A DNA stretch of 64,000 nt from Symbiodinium sp. CCMP2592 (GCA_905221615.1 CAJNDT010000134.1:1-64000); one strand, 5' to 3'. Shown: positions 1-10,713, counted from the stretch's first letter. Notes: generated by a model from the letters alone, not told the origin. Numbers and translations are program-made.

Positions 1-258
1 GCAAGTGGGCACCACCACCAGAACAGCCGCCTTGGAAAGGCCCTCCGCCCACCCCCCTCCACTGGGCCAGGCACCACCGCCATCCCAAAGCCCACCAGAG
101 CCCAATGTCCCAGAACCAGCACTCCCACCAAAAGCCAAAGCAATGCCGACCCAGCCCCCGTACCCACCGCCGCAACACCTTGCACCACCACACCCAAAGG
201 TTCCCCCTGAGCAACTTTACGGTTTGGAGACGGTGAAGCCGCAAGCCTGGGAGCTCTG
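1..258 (+). CDS. Proline-rich exon, 5'-truncated at window edge
   Basis: An open frame runs from the window edge, rich in Pro, Ala and Gln (repeated PPP, PPEP and PPHP runs), and ends in a more ordinary stretch reading LYGLETVKPQAWELW. A plausible GT donor (GTACAT) follows at about 259, after which the sequence becomes AT-rich and telomere-like. It is probably an upstream exon of the RS-rich gene ending at 1959, because composition and strand agree, but no splice evidence is available. Function not recognised. A low-complexity false frame is possible. Confidence 0.35.
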
Positions 259-477
259 GGTACATGGTGGTCCACGACCCAAAGAATCTTGCATTGCATA
301 GTTCAACAACATGTTTTGTTACACATATCTGCATGTGTTTTTATATATATGTATATATAATCAACATGTGTACAAAGAGCTATAGTGCAGCTAGGGGGGC
401 CAAATCTAAGAATGCTATATGGCATCATGTGAAAACCCCAAACGACCCGCCCTAAAAGATTCATAGTTTCATATTCC

Positions 478-905
478 GACGACAACACCAGCCCCAGGAG
501 GATGCTGCTGCCCCGCTTGCAGAAGGAGCCTTCGATTCGAACACCAAGACCGAGCCCTGTGGGTGTGTGTACCCTTACTTGTGAGAAGAAGAACAAACTC
601 CAGAGCCACACAATGAAGTAGAGCTCCCACAAAAAAGGACAACAAGCAGCTGCCGCTGGAGCCGGCTGGACCAAACTCGGTGGTGGATGACGGTGCAGTA
701 CCCGGGCCGAATCATTTAAGCCATCACCCTGCAAGTAAAAGAAGGCCCTAAATCGGAACTCCACAAACCTATACACAGCAAACGATTGCTTCGGTTGCTT
801 ATATATACTATATATATAGTGAAAGGAAGCTGTGGCCGAGAAAGCCCCCGTCGTCGACGTTAAGCCCTGGAATGAGATGACGGCTGCTCGGTTGGCTGTG
901 GCCCT
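478..905 (+). CDS. Candidate small exons between intron-like blocks
   Basis: Three short stretches look coding on the plus strand. About 480-548 reads QPQEDAAAPLAEGAFDS. About 585-640 reads EEEQTPEPHNEVELP. About 833-905 reads EKAPVVDVKPWNEMTAARLA. Each is followed by AT-rich or CCCTAAA-type sequence that looks intronic. They fit a multi-exon gene joining the proline-rich exon to the RS-rich terminal exon. The exact splice sites and the order of frames are not established. No known domain is recognised. Confidence 0.28.
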
Positions 906-1376
906 ATAAAAACCTTACTTTTCCAGAACCTTCACCCCTAAACCTTGAACCCTAAACCCCTAAAACCTAAACCCTAACCCTAAACCCAGACAACGATTCC
1001 CACCCAAACTTTGTGGTTTTTGAAACCAACAGCTATATCCAGTGAATCCTCCCAACTCCAAGCTCTATCCCCACAGGCCCAAGAGCAATATGACTGGGCT
1101 CTTCTTCACTCTGGCGACCCTTACACGGGACCAATTCCAGAGCCTTTTTCTGCGATAGCAGCAACCTCAAAAAAGCCGCTTTATAAACCGGCACCAAACC
1201 ACTAGAGCCGGTTTAGGGTTTAGGGTTTTTAGGGTTTCTCTCAAAAATAAAGTGTTCTATGAGCCCACAGCCTTATGTTTAGGAGTGTAGATTTTTTTGT
1301 CAACCCTAATTTCTGACCGAGTCTGTGTGTATTTTTACTTGCGAAGAAGAAGAGTGTGTGTTTCTTCGATATATAG
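906..1376 (+). repeat. Intron-like spacers with CCCTAAA/TTTAGGG motifs
   Basis: Sequence around 930-985 and 1205-1240 is made of imperfect telomere-type heptamers (CCCTAAA, then TTTAGGG). The 3' end near 1320-1345 carries a GTGTGT...TTACTTGCGAAGAAGAAG motif that recurs near 565-595. These blocks lie between candidate exons and look like related intron inserts. Confidence 0.5.
1060..1150 (+). CDS. Candidate exon upstream of the RS-rich exon
   Basis: The plus-strand frame reads SPQAQEQYDWALLHSGDPYT and is bounded on both sides by telomere-like CCCTAAA/TTTAGGG sequence. The even amino-acid mix contrasts with the flanking AT-rich DNA and suggests an exon of the gene ending at 1959. Function not recognised. 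Confidence 0.3.
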
Positions 1377-1959
1377 ACAACACAAAACCGAGGAAGAGTT
1401 TGGCACTGGCTTCCCCCCGGAGCCGCCGATCGCCAAGCCGAAGCCGTCTGCGAGGAAAGTGGCCCCGGCCGCCGTGGAGCCGCCCGTGGACCCGCGGCTG
1501 AAGCGGCAGATCGCCGAAGCTGAGCAAGCCAATGAGCCGCCCAGCAGTGTAGATGAAGATGAAGAAGAGAAAGAGAAGAAGAAGAAGAAAAAAAAGAAAA
1601 AAGAGCCCAAAGCCAAGAAGGCAAAAAAGGAGCCGACCCCACCCCCAAAGGAGCCCAGCCCGACTTCCGAGGGTGAAGGTGAAGATGTTGAAGAGAACAG
1701 GGCTCGGAGCTCGGGGCGGGCTCGTAGCTCGGGGCGGGCTCGTAGCTCGGGGCGGGCTCGTAGCTACTCTAGGCGGGCTCGTAGCTACTCTAGGCGGGCC
1801 AGTAGGAGTCGTGCTCGTAGCTACCGGAGCCAAAGGCGAAGGAGCTACCATGGTCGCAGCCGTAGCTACGGTCGTCGGCACAGGAGTGACAGCCGTAGCT
1901 ACCGCAGGTACAGAGGCGACAGTCGCGGCCGATACCATCGTCGTTACTACCGCCGTTGA
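1377..1959 (+). CDS. RS-rich (SR-like) protein, terminal exon
   Basis: The open frame ends at a TGA at 1957-1959. It has a Pro/Lys/Glu-rich part with a run of Glu then about eleven Lys, followed by a C-terminal Arg/Ser/Tyr domain. In that domain a 6-residue unit (RARSSG) repeats in tandem near 1700-1760, then RARSYSR units and Arg-Ser-Tyr dipeptides run to the end. RS domains are typical of splicing factors and other nuclear RNA-binding proteins, but no RRM is visible here, so the role in RNA processing is inferred only from composition. The tandem repeats at DNA level suggest recent unit expansion. It is probably the last exon of a gene starting to the left. Confidence 0.6.
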
Positions 1960-1974
1960 ATATAATGCAGTGCC

Positions 1975-2715
1975 CTATAAACCCTTAAAACCCTAAACCC
2001 TTAAACCCCTGTGCTGTTTGTGTGTCTATAGCATATAGTCTAGAGGGATAAAGCTTTACACAACAGTAACGGCGATGGCAACAGCACAGTGCTGCACGAG
2101 AGACGATGAGACAGGCCGAGCCACTCATTTTTCTCACAATTAAGCACAATGTGCAGCGACCCCATGGATGTAGTATAAAATTGTAGATGCATAGTCTACA
2201 AATAAGCACGTATGTGTGCATATGTATATGTATATGTTTCTTTATACATATATCATATATGTATATACATAGTCGAACTTACACCACACTACATTATATG
2301 TGCCCAGGCAACAAAACCTCGAGGATCCTCAGAAGGTCGTCTGCACATCCGGATAATTGCGAAGCTGTGCGAGACTCCGACAAGCAAGTGAAGCGGGCGA
2401 TTGGAAAGAGTTGTAGTCGCAGAGATTGTGGTGGTGGCTACATACACACGTGCACATGTCTATAGAGTGTATAGAGAACACATGTGAACATGCCTGGGTT
2501 GCTTGAAGGGCCTATCAAGTCACACGATAGGACAAAAAACAGCCCGGCCCGAACCCTAAACCATTTATGAAGATACTGCATACACCACACATGAAGCCCT
2601 GAATCCCCAAACCGAACATGTAGATTGCAGAACCTGTATTCATGCATCTATATATAGAGAGAGGGCTTAGGGGCTCAGGGGTCTCGGGGTTTAGGGGTTT
2701 AGGGTTTCGGGTTTA
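1975..2715 (+). other. Intergenic or intronic AT-rich DNA with telomere-like motifs
   Basis: Imperfect CCCTAAA motifs lie at 1980-2010 and TTTAGGG motifs at 2680-2712, with TATA/TACATATG-rich sequence between. About 2318-2440 is less AT-rich and could hold an exon (one plus frame reads GRLHIRIIAKLCETPTSK), but its boundaries cannot be supported. Confidence 0.4.
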
Positions 2716-2901
2716 GACACACAGTGTGCCGGTCCCCACACACGAAGCGTAGCGCTTGAAGCTGGGAAACCACTTGTGGGGATCCGATGAGATGCGGCTT
2801 AGACCTTACATGCGAGACTCGAACAACACACCGGAAAGGCACCGGTGGGCAGGTTTTGCAACAATCTCCCCCAAATTTTCCATAGATTTTACAAAAATTT
2901 C

Positions 2902-3159
2902 AGCAGATTTTACAAAAAAATCAAGAGGTTTTCCAAAAAATCTCGATGCAGTTTCGATGCAGTTTATATGCAGTTTCGATGCTGTTTCGATGCGGTTTTA
3001 AAACTACATACAAACTGCATAGCTTTTACAGCATTTCGCGATGCAGTTTGTATGTAGTTTTAAAACCGCATCGAAACAGCATCGAAACTGCATACAAACT
3101 GCATCGAAACTGCATCGAGATTTTTTGGAAAACCTGTTGATTTTTTTGTAAAATCTGCT
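2902..3159. repeat. Near-perfect 119-bp inverted repeat (long hairpin)
   Basis: The arm 2902-3020 is the reverse complement of 3041-3159, with two mismatches seen by eye (in the TCAAGAGG/TCAACAGG and TTTATATGC/TTTGTATGC stretches). The spacer is 20 bp at 3021-3040. Pairing extends weakly for a few bases beyond the outer ends. The arms themselves are built from the motif GATGCAGTTTC and close variants. Either strand could extrude a cruciform, and a transcript would fold to one very long hairpin. Such structure fits a foldback or MITE element or a small-RNA precursor; nothing here decides between them. Confidence 0.9.
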
Positions 3160-3179
3160 TAAAATCCATTGACAAACTC

Positions 3180-3478
3180 CCCAGCCCACCCCACCAGCCC
3201 CCACCTCCCCCCCACCCACCCACCACCCCACCCCCCACCCCCATCCCCCACCCCCCACCCCCCAACCACCCACCCACCCCCCACCCCCCACCCAACCACC
3301 CACCCACCCCCCACCCCCCACCACACTCCCCACACCCCCCACCCCCCACACTCACACCCCCCACCCCCCATCTCCCACCCCCCACCCCCACACCCCCCAC
3401 CCCCCACCCCCACCCCCACCCCCCACCCCCCACCCCCACACCCCCCACCCCCACCCCCCCCAACCCACCGCCCCACAT
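3180..3478. repeat. C/A-rich low-complexity tract (G-rich on minus strand)
   Basis: About 300 bp is almost entirely C and A, in runs such as CCCCCCACCCCC, starting about 20 bp outside the long palindrome. The minus strand is GGGGTGGGGG-like and has many G-runs able to form G-quadruplexes. Apparent proteins of Pro/His/Thr or Gly/Val/Trp in this stretch are artefacts of composition. Confidence 0.9.
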
Positions 3479-3696
3479 CCAACACTATATACGGTGCTCT
3501 GCGAGGATCAATCGTATATTGTATAGCTTTTCGGCTCCAAAAAAGTCTGTCCTTCTCCCTCCCTGACTAGACAGAACAAAGCCTCTCTTCGAAGATGCCA
3601 CGACAGGAGACCTGTGTTGTTCTTTTGTTTTTCCGACGAACCACATAGTCACTTTTCTGAATGCAGAAAGGGAATAGCTATATTCTCGTGTTCCAG

Positions 3697-3945
3697 GAAG
3701 ACAGGAGCCGAAGCCGAAGCCGGAGCCGGTCGCCCAAACGAGTGTGGAAATGGGCTTGGCGGACCTGTGTCCATCATGGACGACAGCAACTTGGTTGCAT
3801 TAGATCTATTGTATAGGTTTTGTTTAGGAGAGTAATTTGGCTTTTGAATATTATACATAATCCCCAAGGGTCTGGTACTGGGTCTGGTGGAGCGAAGCAG
3901 CAGCTGAGCAGCAAGACCAGTGAGCTACGACTTGCCAGCACGTTG
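3697..3945 (+). CDS. Candidate exons, RS-type and Ser-rich
   Basis: After a CAG at about 3696 one plus frame reads EDRSRSRSRSRSPKRVWKW, an RS dipeptide run. An alternative frame of the same bases is Ala/Glu/Gly-rich. A second stretch at about 3872-3940 reads GSGGAKQQLSSKTSELRLAS. Both are flanked by AT-rich sequence. They could be exons of another RS-domain gene or of the gene starting at 4457. Frame choice is not secure. Confidence 0.25.
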
Positions 3946-4456
3946 TACAGAAGTGCATGTACATAATTAAATTGTCTCGTTGCTTTTGCAGACGGAGCTA
4001 GATATAAGAGCAGCTGTTTTTCTGCACAGCAGTAACTTCTATACTTTATCGTGCCTGCAAGTGTGAAGCAAAACAATGAGCCGGGCCGACTCCAGGAGAC
4101 TGCCTATAAAAGCCCGAGAACCCAACAACTGATGTCATATAAACCCTGAACCCTAAACTATATACCTTATATACAGAACCCCGAAACCCTTCAACCTCAA
4201 ACCTGTGTGCCAGACCCCACACAGAAGCTTGCATGTGTCTTTACACCAGAGCTGGCGAGAAAATTATATATACTTGTGTGATTCAAGCTATACTATGACT
4301 GTGACGAAACACATTCGGTGTTGTCTGCATGTCAGAGAGAACTTACACTGCGATGACAATTATGTTTACTTCTATCTGCAGCTGTGAGCACTTCAGCGAG
4401 GGGTGCCTTTTTTGTGAGGACAGTATATCATCTTTACTGTTCGTGTTTTCCCTGCG

Positions 4457-5765
4457 ATGGCTGAAGACAGCCAAGCTCCGGAGGCGCTTTTTGGTTTTTG
4501 TGTTTTGTAAAACCAGAGTGTTATATATATATGTATACGAAGGCCGAGGAAGAGCCCCAGGACGAGCAGGCAGAAGAAGAAGAGCAGGAGGTGCCCATGA
4601 AGAAGCCGGCGGCGAAGATCACGATAAAGAAAGAGCCCGGGACCGGGATTTTGAAAAAGCCTGCAGCAGAAGGAACAACGAAAGCAACAGCAGCAAAGAG
4701 CAAGCCCAATCAAAAGCCCACTCCGAAGGCCAACCCAAAGAGCACCCCAAAGGCCAAAGCAAAGGGCAAAGCAAAGGCCGAAGCAAAGGCCCCAGCCAAG
4801 GAGAAGAAGAACAAGAACGAGAACAAGAAGGAGAACAAGGGCAAGGAGCAAGAGAAAGGAAGCAAGCCCAGTAGCAGCAGCAGCAGCAAAAACACTCCCA
4901 AGCAGAATGACAACAACAAGAAGCGGAAGCTGGAGGACAACTGGGCTGATGGATTCGAGGAGGTGGAGGATGCCGCCGAAGAGCAGCCAGAGGAGGAGAC
5001 ACCCACAGACGACGAGGTGCTGGCCATGGAAGACCCGGCGAAGGACTCGGGGAAGATGGACCGCAGCAAGCAGCACAAGTTCATGAGCCTGCTAAAGGAC
5101 GGGTCATTGCCAGAATGGCTCGAAGATGCATGGGAGAAGTCCCAGAAGATGAAAACGGGCAAGCGGCAGAGACAGCGGGAGCTTATCAACAATGCTATCG
5201 ACCGACGATCCGGTGTTGACACCAGCCTGGTTCTCAACTTTGCCAAACCAATGTTCCACTCCATGCAGGTGACGACGAAAAGATGGGTATCGGGGGTGAT
5301 TTCAAGGTGTGCTCGCTTCCTTAAGTGGAGAGGCACTTCGAAGCCGAAGGCGAAGTCGGGGAGTGTATAAAGTATCTATAGTATATATAGGTCCAGCTTA
5401 TAGCTATAGTTTTACAATGAGCAAAACCTTGAAACCCTAATACACCACAACCCTTAAACCTTATATGTAAACTACGAAGCCATGAACCCTAAAGCCTGCA
5501 TAAGCCTTACACCTTTAGAAAATTTAAAACCTTCAACCCCATACACCTTGAACTCTGGACCCCACCGGCTTTTGTTTTGTAGTTCTAACTGTTTATAGAG
5601 GGCTCTACTACATTTATTTTTATTATACCATATATGCATATCTAAAAACACTCTATAAATGCATTCCCATACAATATATATTATATATAATTGCTATACT
5701 ATACGTATAATAATGATGACCACAACCCTTCGTGCACCCCAAACCTTAAACCCTGAACCTGTGCA

Positions 5766-5809
<44 letters not shown>

Positions 5810-6930
5810 CCAAACCCCAAAGCCTCAAACGACGAAGCCCTGAACCCTAAAACCTTCAAGCCTCAAACCCTTAAGCTTGAACCCTAAACCCCTTCGGCTT
5901 GTCTTTTCTTCTGTGGGTGGAGCGAGGAGAACTACACGAAGTCCGAGGCGACCAACAAGAAGAAAACCCTGGGCAAAATCTTGCTTCAGGGGAAATTCAA
6001 TCTTAGCAATGAGCAGTTCGAAGCCGCACTCGAGAGTGGCGAGATCATCGCTGTCCGTTCCAAGAACGGACCCGATCGTTACATGTGGTCCGAGGATGTG
6101 CACAACTCCACTTCAGGGAAGGAGAAGAAGTTTTCCATGGGCTCCGATGCCAAAGCGAAGGATGGCGAGGCCAAGTTCTTCGAGAAGCAGTCCAAGGATT
6201 GGAGGATTGGTTTGTTTGAGGAGAAGAGCGAGGGCAAAGCAAAGCCCCAGAGAGCTCTGACAAATGACTCAGAGCAGCTCGCAATCTGCGATGGTACCGT
6301 GGCCGCCAGCAGGAACATGACGGAGAAGCTGTGGAAGGCAGCAGATGGGCAGCTTACAAAGGCGATCGCGGCCTACAATAAGATCCTTGTCGAGGGCAGA
6401 AAGTTGGTTGCTTCCGTGGATGAGAAGCAGGACAAGGACATGTACCAGAGTGTGCGACTTGGACTGGTTTTGTATTCCTGAAACAACCTTGCCAAAAGCT
6501 TCAACTTTTTTATCCTCGCAAGTAAAGTCACCAATTTAACTCGTAAGTAAATACATGGAGGCTTCAACCTTTGTCTTCGCAAGTAAAGCACAAACTTTAA
6601 CTCGTAAAAGTAGTCTCTTCAACAACAGTCGCATGTAACCAAAGTGTTGTGCTTTCTCTCGCAAGTAAACCCAGTGCCCGAACACCGAAACCTGTGTGAG
6701 ACCCCACAGCTGTAAGGAAGAGCATCGTCCAACAAGCAACAAAATCGAAGCAGGGACTTGAGCACCTTCTCTCGTGGCACGAGTACGAGGATGAGAATGA
6801 GGACGGGCCGATCACGATCTCATCATATTCCAAGACCATGAGAGAGTCCGGGCGAGTAGCAACTCATCTCGAAGAACAAATGGCAGCCGTGAAAGCCAAG
6901 TTGACTGTCCGAGCCAAAAAAGGATGCTAG
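4457..6930 (+). CDS. Lys/Pro/Ala-rich multi-exon gene, function unknown
   Basis: The likely start is ATG 4457 (MAEDSQAPEAL), then a short intron of about 50 bp. A long exon at about 4541-5275 has an acidic start, KKPAAK repeats, a Lys/Pro/Ser-rich linker, and an ordered region reading MSLLKDGSLPEWLEDAWEKS. Then comes an intron of roughly 650 bp with telomere-like motifs. The next exon, about 5925-6470, includes TLGKILLQGKFNLSNEQFEA. The last exon is about 6703-6930 and ends ATHLEEQMAAVKAKLTVRAK before the stop at 6928-6930. KKPAA-rich proteins are frequent in Symbiodiniaceae, but I cannot name a function. The basic linker suggests nuclear location or nucleic-acid contact (inference). Splice sites are approximate. 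Confidence 0.55.
5372..5925 (+). other. Intron with telomere-like and (TA)n sequence
   Basis: This is non-coding sequence between two exons of the Lys/Pro/Ala-rich gene. It carries degenerate CCCTAAA/CCTTAAA motifs at 5430-5475, 5735-5760 and 5830-5890, and a (TA) run of about 38 bp near 5768-5806. It shares style with other introns of the left 9 kb. Confidence 0.5.
6490..6670 (+). repeat. Degenerate local tandem repeats in an intron
   Basis: A unit of about 60 bp is repeated: CTTCAAC, then TTCGCAAGTAAAG, then TTTAACTCGTAA. CTCGCAAGTAAA-like copies start near 6515, 6575 and 6657. TTTAACTCGTAA copies lie at about 6535 and 6596. The stretch lies between the last two exons of the gene ending at 6930. 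Confidence 0.6.
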
Positions 6931-7681
6931 ACAGATTTTGAATGTGTGCAGTTCCGGAGCTGTCGCCTCTATGTGGTGCAAACGGCGATTCTGAGTTTTG
7001 GCGATGAGAGAAAAAAGCAACGGCGATGATGAGAGCTTGAGATTTGGCGCTTTTCTGGTGATTTTTACATGTGAGCAACGACGTGTATAACTATAACCTT
7101 TTGAATCATGTTGGGGTGTTGGTCTTCGTGACTTTCAGCTTCAATTTTAGAGTATATATAACACCGATGGTGTTGTTGTAGCCTGCTTTGCATGTGTGAG
7201 TGCACACATGTGTAAAGCTATACCTCCGAACCTCAAGCATTGAATCAACCATGAAAGTCCATACCTCCAAAACCCTGTGAAGCTCACAACACAACCTTCG
7301 TAACCCCAAACCCTGAACCCTCTATAAACCCTTAAATCCTGAACCTTATATATAAACCCTCACAAGATTTGTTTCGTCCAGATTGAGGGGCAGTGGACCG
7401 TGTGGTTTAGGGGGTTTGGGTTTTGCGGGGTTGGGGCAAAAGCTTTCTGTTGTTGTTTGTATAGTATATTTGGTGCCCACACATATATGTATAACTTGCT
7501 CACAAGCCTCAGCCTCAATGCTCGGTGTGTCTGACCATGTGTGTCCCGTCCTTATAAAATGTTTTATGGCTATAGCGAACAAACCACTGTATGAAATAAG
7601 GCACAAAAGTTCAGCTGGCAACAAACACCAACTTTGCATAAAGGTGCTGTTCTGTTTATTTATATATGGAGAGAAGGTACC
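6931..7681 (+). other. Intergenic region, no supported gene
   Basis: This stretch separates the stop at 6930 from the next start at 7682. Telomere-like CCCTGAACCCT motifs lie at 7285-7375, with otherwise AT-rich sequence. An apparent frame at 7383-7751 on the plus strand has no convincing protein character before 7682. Confidence 0.4.
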
Positions 7682-9969
7682 ATGGAGGATGCAGGGCCCG
7701 AGCGAAAGCGACGAAAGGGTGGGGTCCAACAGAGATTGGGCCAGGCGGTGAGTGAGAAGTCCACCTCAAGTTCTTTGCACGATTTGCTGATGACGTATTT
7801 GGCACAAGGCCTCCTGTCGGCCTCTATGATTCATGCAATTGCAGTTGCAGCGGCTGCCGATATTAGAAATGCAAGGGACGGGAAAATTCTTCCTGATTTG
7901 GACAGGCTCAGCAAGGTGAAGCATGGAAAAAATTTGCAATCTTCTATTGACAACCACTTGGCCCAGCAGTCCAATCTTCCGATGCCGACAGAATTTAATA
8001 TCCCCTTAGCAGGACAAGTCGAAGGCACGGCGACTTCCATGATATTGCTTCCGCACGAGATTATGCACCACCTTTGGAAGACGACGACTGGATGGATTAC
8101 TTCTGTGTTGCCTGATGCGGAGGCTTTGCCTCGGTTTTGGAGATCGTTCAATGGACACCCTTGCATGTCAAATCATGCGGTAAAATCGCGAGCTAATTGG
8201 ATGCAAAGGGCTATTCCCCTTTGCATACACGGCGACGAAGTTCCTGTTTTTGGAGTGGGCAAGATATGGGCTCGCAGTGTTTTGGCTTTTTCATGGGTAT
8301 CGCTGATGGCCACAGCGGCCGGCCGATCTGCTGCCGATTGCAACCTCTACATTTGGGGCGTTTTTGAGAAGTTCATTATTCCGGCTGGCGGCGAGGGGGC
8401 TGGGACAATGGAAACTTTTTGGCAAGTGATGTATTGGTCTTTCAACATTCTTTACACCGGTAAATGGCCTGCTCGGGATTGGCAAGGCAAGAAGCAGCCT
8501 GGTGTGTTGTTGTATATGTACACATGTGCCAGAAATCTGGAAACCCTTACATTTTAGGACCCTGTGGGAACCCTATAAGCTGTAAGCCTTTTTGTCTTTC
8601 TTGATTTTTTATGATGTGGGTCCTGTTTTAGATATGTGACTATATACATACACACCCTATGTATGAGAGCCCTGTTCTCAAATCCAACCCTAACCCAACA
8701 GCTTCCTTGATGGTGATGATATATATATATATATATACACAGTATATAATATCGTATAAACATATATAAGCCACAAAACCACGGACCCGTGGAATCCCAA
8801 AGCAGCACGAACCGGATGTGAGAAAAATCACCACACAGTATACGTAAAAAACCCTCTCACCACATGTAGATATATATATGTAGATATATATGAACCTGTC
8901 TCACAAGTAAGAAAATGTTTGTTACACGGCACAGAGGTATGGGGCCAGTACAAAGGAGGGCGAACGAGCGGGAACCGACCTATGCGGAGGATATTATGGT
9001 GTCCTGGTTCAAATGGCTGGCGACTTGGATTATTATGCGAAATGGCTGGAGGTTCCACGATGGAGCAATCACAGCAAACCTTGTGCTCTTTGTCGGGCCG
9101 CCTTCAAAGGACCACTAACATGGATGGACAATCGTGCAAATTCGCCGTGGCAAGCCTCGTGCCTCACCACCACCAACTGGAGATCCCACTGGAATCCATC
9201 ATGCCAGCTGTATTCTTTACCTGGCTTTTCGGGACTTTGTATCACGATGGACTATATGCATTGTATGTTTTTGGGGTGGATACAGTTTTTTTATGGCTCC
9301 GTGCTCAGCATCGTGGTCCACGATTGTTTGGGTGGGAGTATCTTGGCGAATTTGAAATACTGCGACTCCTTCATCAAGAAGTACCAGCGAGACAACGAAA
9401 CCAGATACACATTCCGCCAGCGACTTCTGAAACTTACAATGATACAACCAAAAAAAGGATTCCCCAAGATGAGAGGAAGAGCTTCCGATATTCAATCTTT
9501 GGACAGTGCAATTCTTGCTCTATTCGAAGAGCAAATGGACGAGGGTATCTATCAACACAAGCAAATCCGGCTCTTTTTGCGGTTGAACCTGCAGCTGGCT
9601 GAAATATTGGAAGCTTATGGGCCACGGTACGGCTTCTTGGCTTTACCTGAGGAGCAAGCAAACCTGGCTTTCAAGCTCGGTTGCCAAATGGCACAGCTCC
9701 ACAGCAGCCTGCAAGCCCACTACAAAGGGACGGGGGAGAAGCTCTTCAATCTCACAAGTAAGACCCACTTCGTTTTGCATAGTCTCCTACTCAGCAGTTT
9801 TATTCATCCGTCGATGGTCTGGTGCTACAAGGGAGAGACGACGATGCATCGCCTGCAGATTCTATGGAAGAGTTGTTTGGCAGGGGTGAAGCACTGGCAT
9901 GCTTCCAAAAAGGCTGCCCTCAAAGAGAGGCACCTTTTGTTTCTGCGGGGCAAAGTTGGGCGATCGTGA
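7682..9969 (+). CDS. Transposase-like protein (tentative Tnp2/En-Spm-like), two exons
   Basis: The ATG at 7682 sits in a good context (ACCATGG) and starts MEDAGPERKRRKGG, a possible nuclear-localisation signal. Exon 1 runs to about 8500. An intron of about 430 bp contains a (TA) run at 8720 and CCTAACCC sequence. Exon 2 starts near 8932 and ends at TGA 9967-9969. Motifs are IPLCIHGDEVPVFGVGK in exon 1, then AGDLDYYAKWLEVPRW, a Cys pair CALCRA, and TMDYMHCMFLGWIQFFYGS. The HGDxxP and DxMHxxFLG motifs recall Tnp2-type transposases of CACTA elements, where they contribute catalytic Asp residues, but the match is by motif only. No terminal inverted repeats were found. It could also be a lineage-specific expanded gene family. 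Confidence 0.5.
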
Positions 9970-10556
9970 GAGCTTCTTTCTTTTCTGTCGCGAAAAAAAA
10001 GAGTGTCTCTCTGCTATATGTGGTGCTCCTGGTCTTTTGTTTGGGCTTTTGAATCACAGTTGTCGTATATACTGGTGTGGATCTTATAAGCAATCTGCAT
10101 GGATTCTCTTTGGTTAGTTTATGGCTTTGGGCCTGCGAATTTTCGGAAAAGTCCTTACTTCTGCTGTGGATCCTTTACATGTGGTGTCTGCGATTGCAGA
10201 GCAAAACAAACTCATGCCGGTGATTTTTTTAAATCCTTTACATGTGGTGTCTAAGTTTGCAGCCGCAAATATGAGTTCCATGTTTGTGTTTGCATAATGT
10301 TTTTATGTGTTTTGTCATGTTTTTAGCTCACCAGAAAATTTACGTAAATTTGGTCATTTTACACTAAATCCTTCGTTTACAGTAAATCAAGCCAAAGTGT
10401 AAAATTAGGTAAACAGCAGACTCAGGGTACGAGACCGGAGCAGAGCTTCCTATGGCAAGTCTGACACATTCAGGGCAGTTAGAAATGCCAACAGAAGTAG
10501 AAGCCCCAACGAAGCATCTGCACGGACTGCCTTCGAACGACAACTGAAAGCTTACT
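9970..10556 (+). other. 3' flank of transposase-like gene, no gene seen
   Basis: This is AT-rich sequence with no supportable reading frame. A motif CCTTTACATGTGGTGTCT(A/G)(C/A)G occurs twice, near 10171 and 10236, suggesting a short duplication. It leads directly to the 13-bp repeat at the left edge of the giant element. Confidence 0.5.
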
Positions 10557-10569
10557 TTACGCCCTAAAC
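10557..10569. repeat. Left copy of 13-bp target-site duplication
   Basis: TTACGCCCTAAAC here matches 30273-30285 exactly, and the two copies bracket the giant retroelement. Joining the flanks would give a continuous telomere-like CGCCCTAAACCCTAAATCC, which supports this as the empty target. Confidence 0.7.
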
Positions 10570-10583
10570 TCACTCACTCACTC
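10570..10583 (-). repeat. (TCAC)n tail at the 3' end of the element
   Basis: TCACTCACTCACTC reads GAGTGAGTGAGTGA on the element's sense strand, directly at the junction with the target repeat. Several non-LTR retrotransposon clades end in short tandem repeats instead of poly(A), so this fits the 3' tail. Confidence 0.6.
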
Positions 10584-10713
10584 GCGCCAGAGGAAAGTCC
10601 TGTGCTAGTCAAGCATGCAGAGGCCGAAAAGCATCCCTGCTGTAGGGATGCGGCCGGAAAGAACTACGAAATGAAAAGGGGCAAATCAGCTGTACAGACG
10701 GGAAGCGAACAGC

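Noticed and set aside
833-905. Elongation factor 1 beta from the VVDVKPW motif
   Set aside because: Only a 7-residue resemblance; the rest of the domain is absent nearby.
930-1240. True chromosome end
   Set aside because: CCCTAAA units are few, degenerate and in both orientations, so these are interstitial tracts.
3004-3485. Open frames coding Gly/Val/Trp or Pro/His proteins
   Set aside because: They are translations of the C/A-rich tract and have no protein character.
6901-6930. Second spliced-leader relic from GAGCCAAAA
   Set aside because: The match stops after about 9 bases and lies inside a coding exon.
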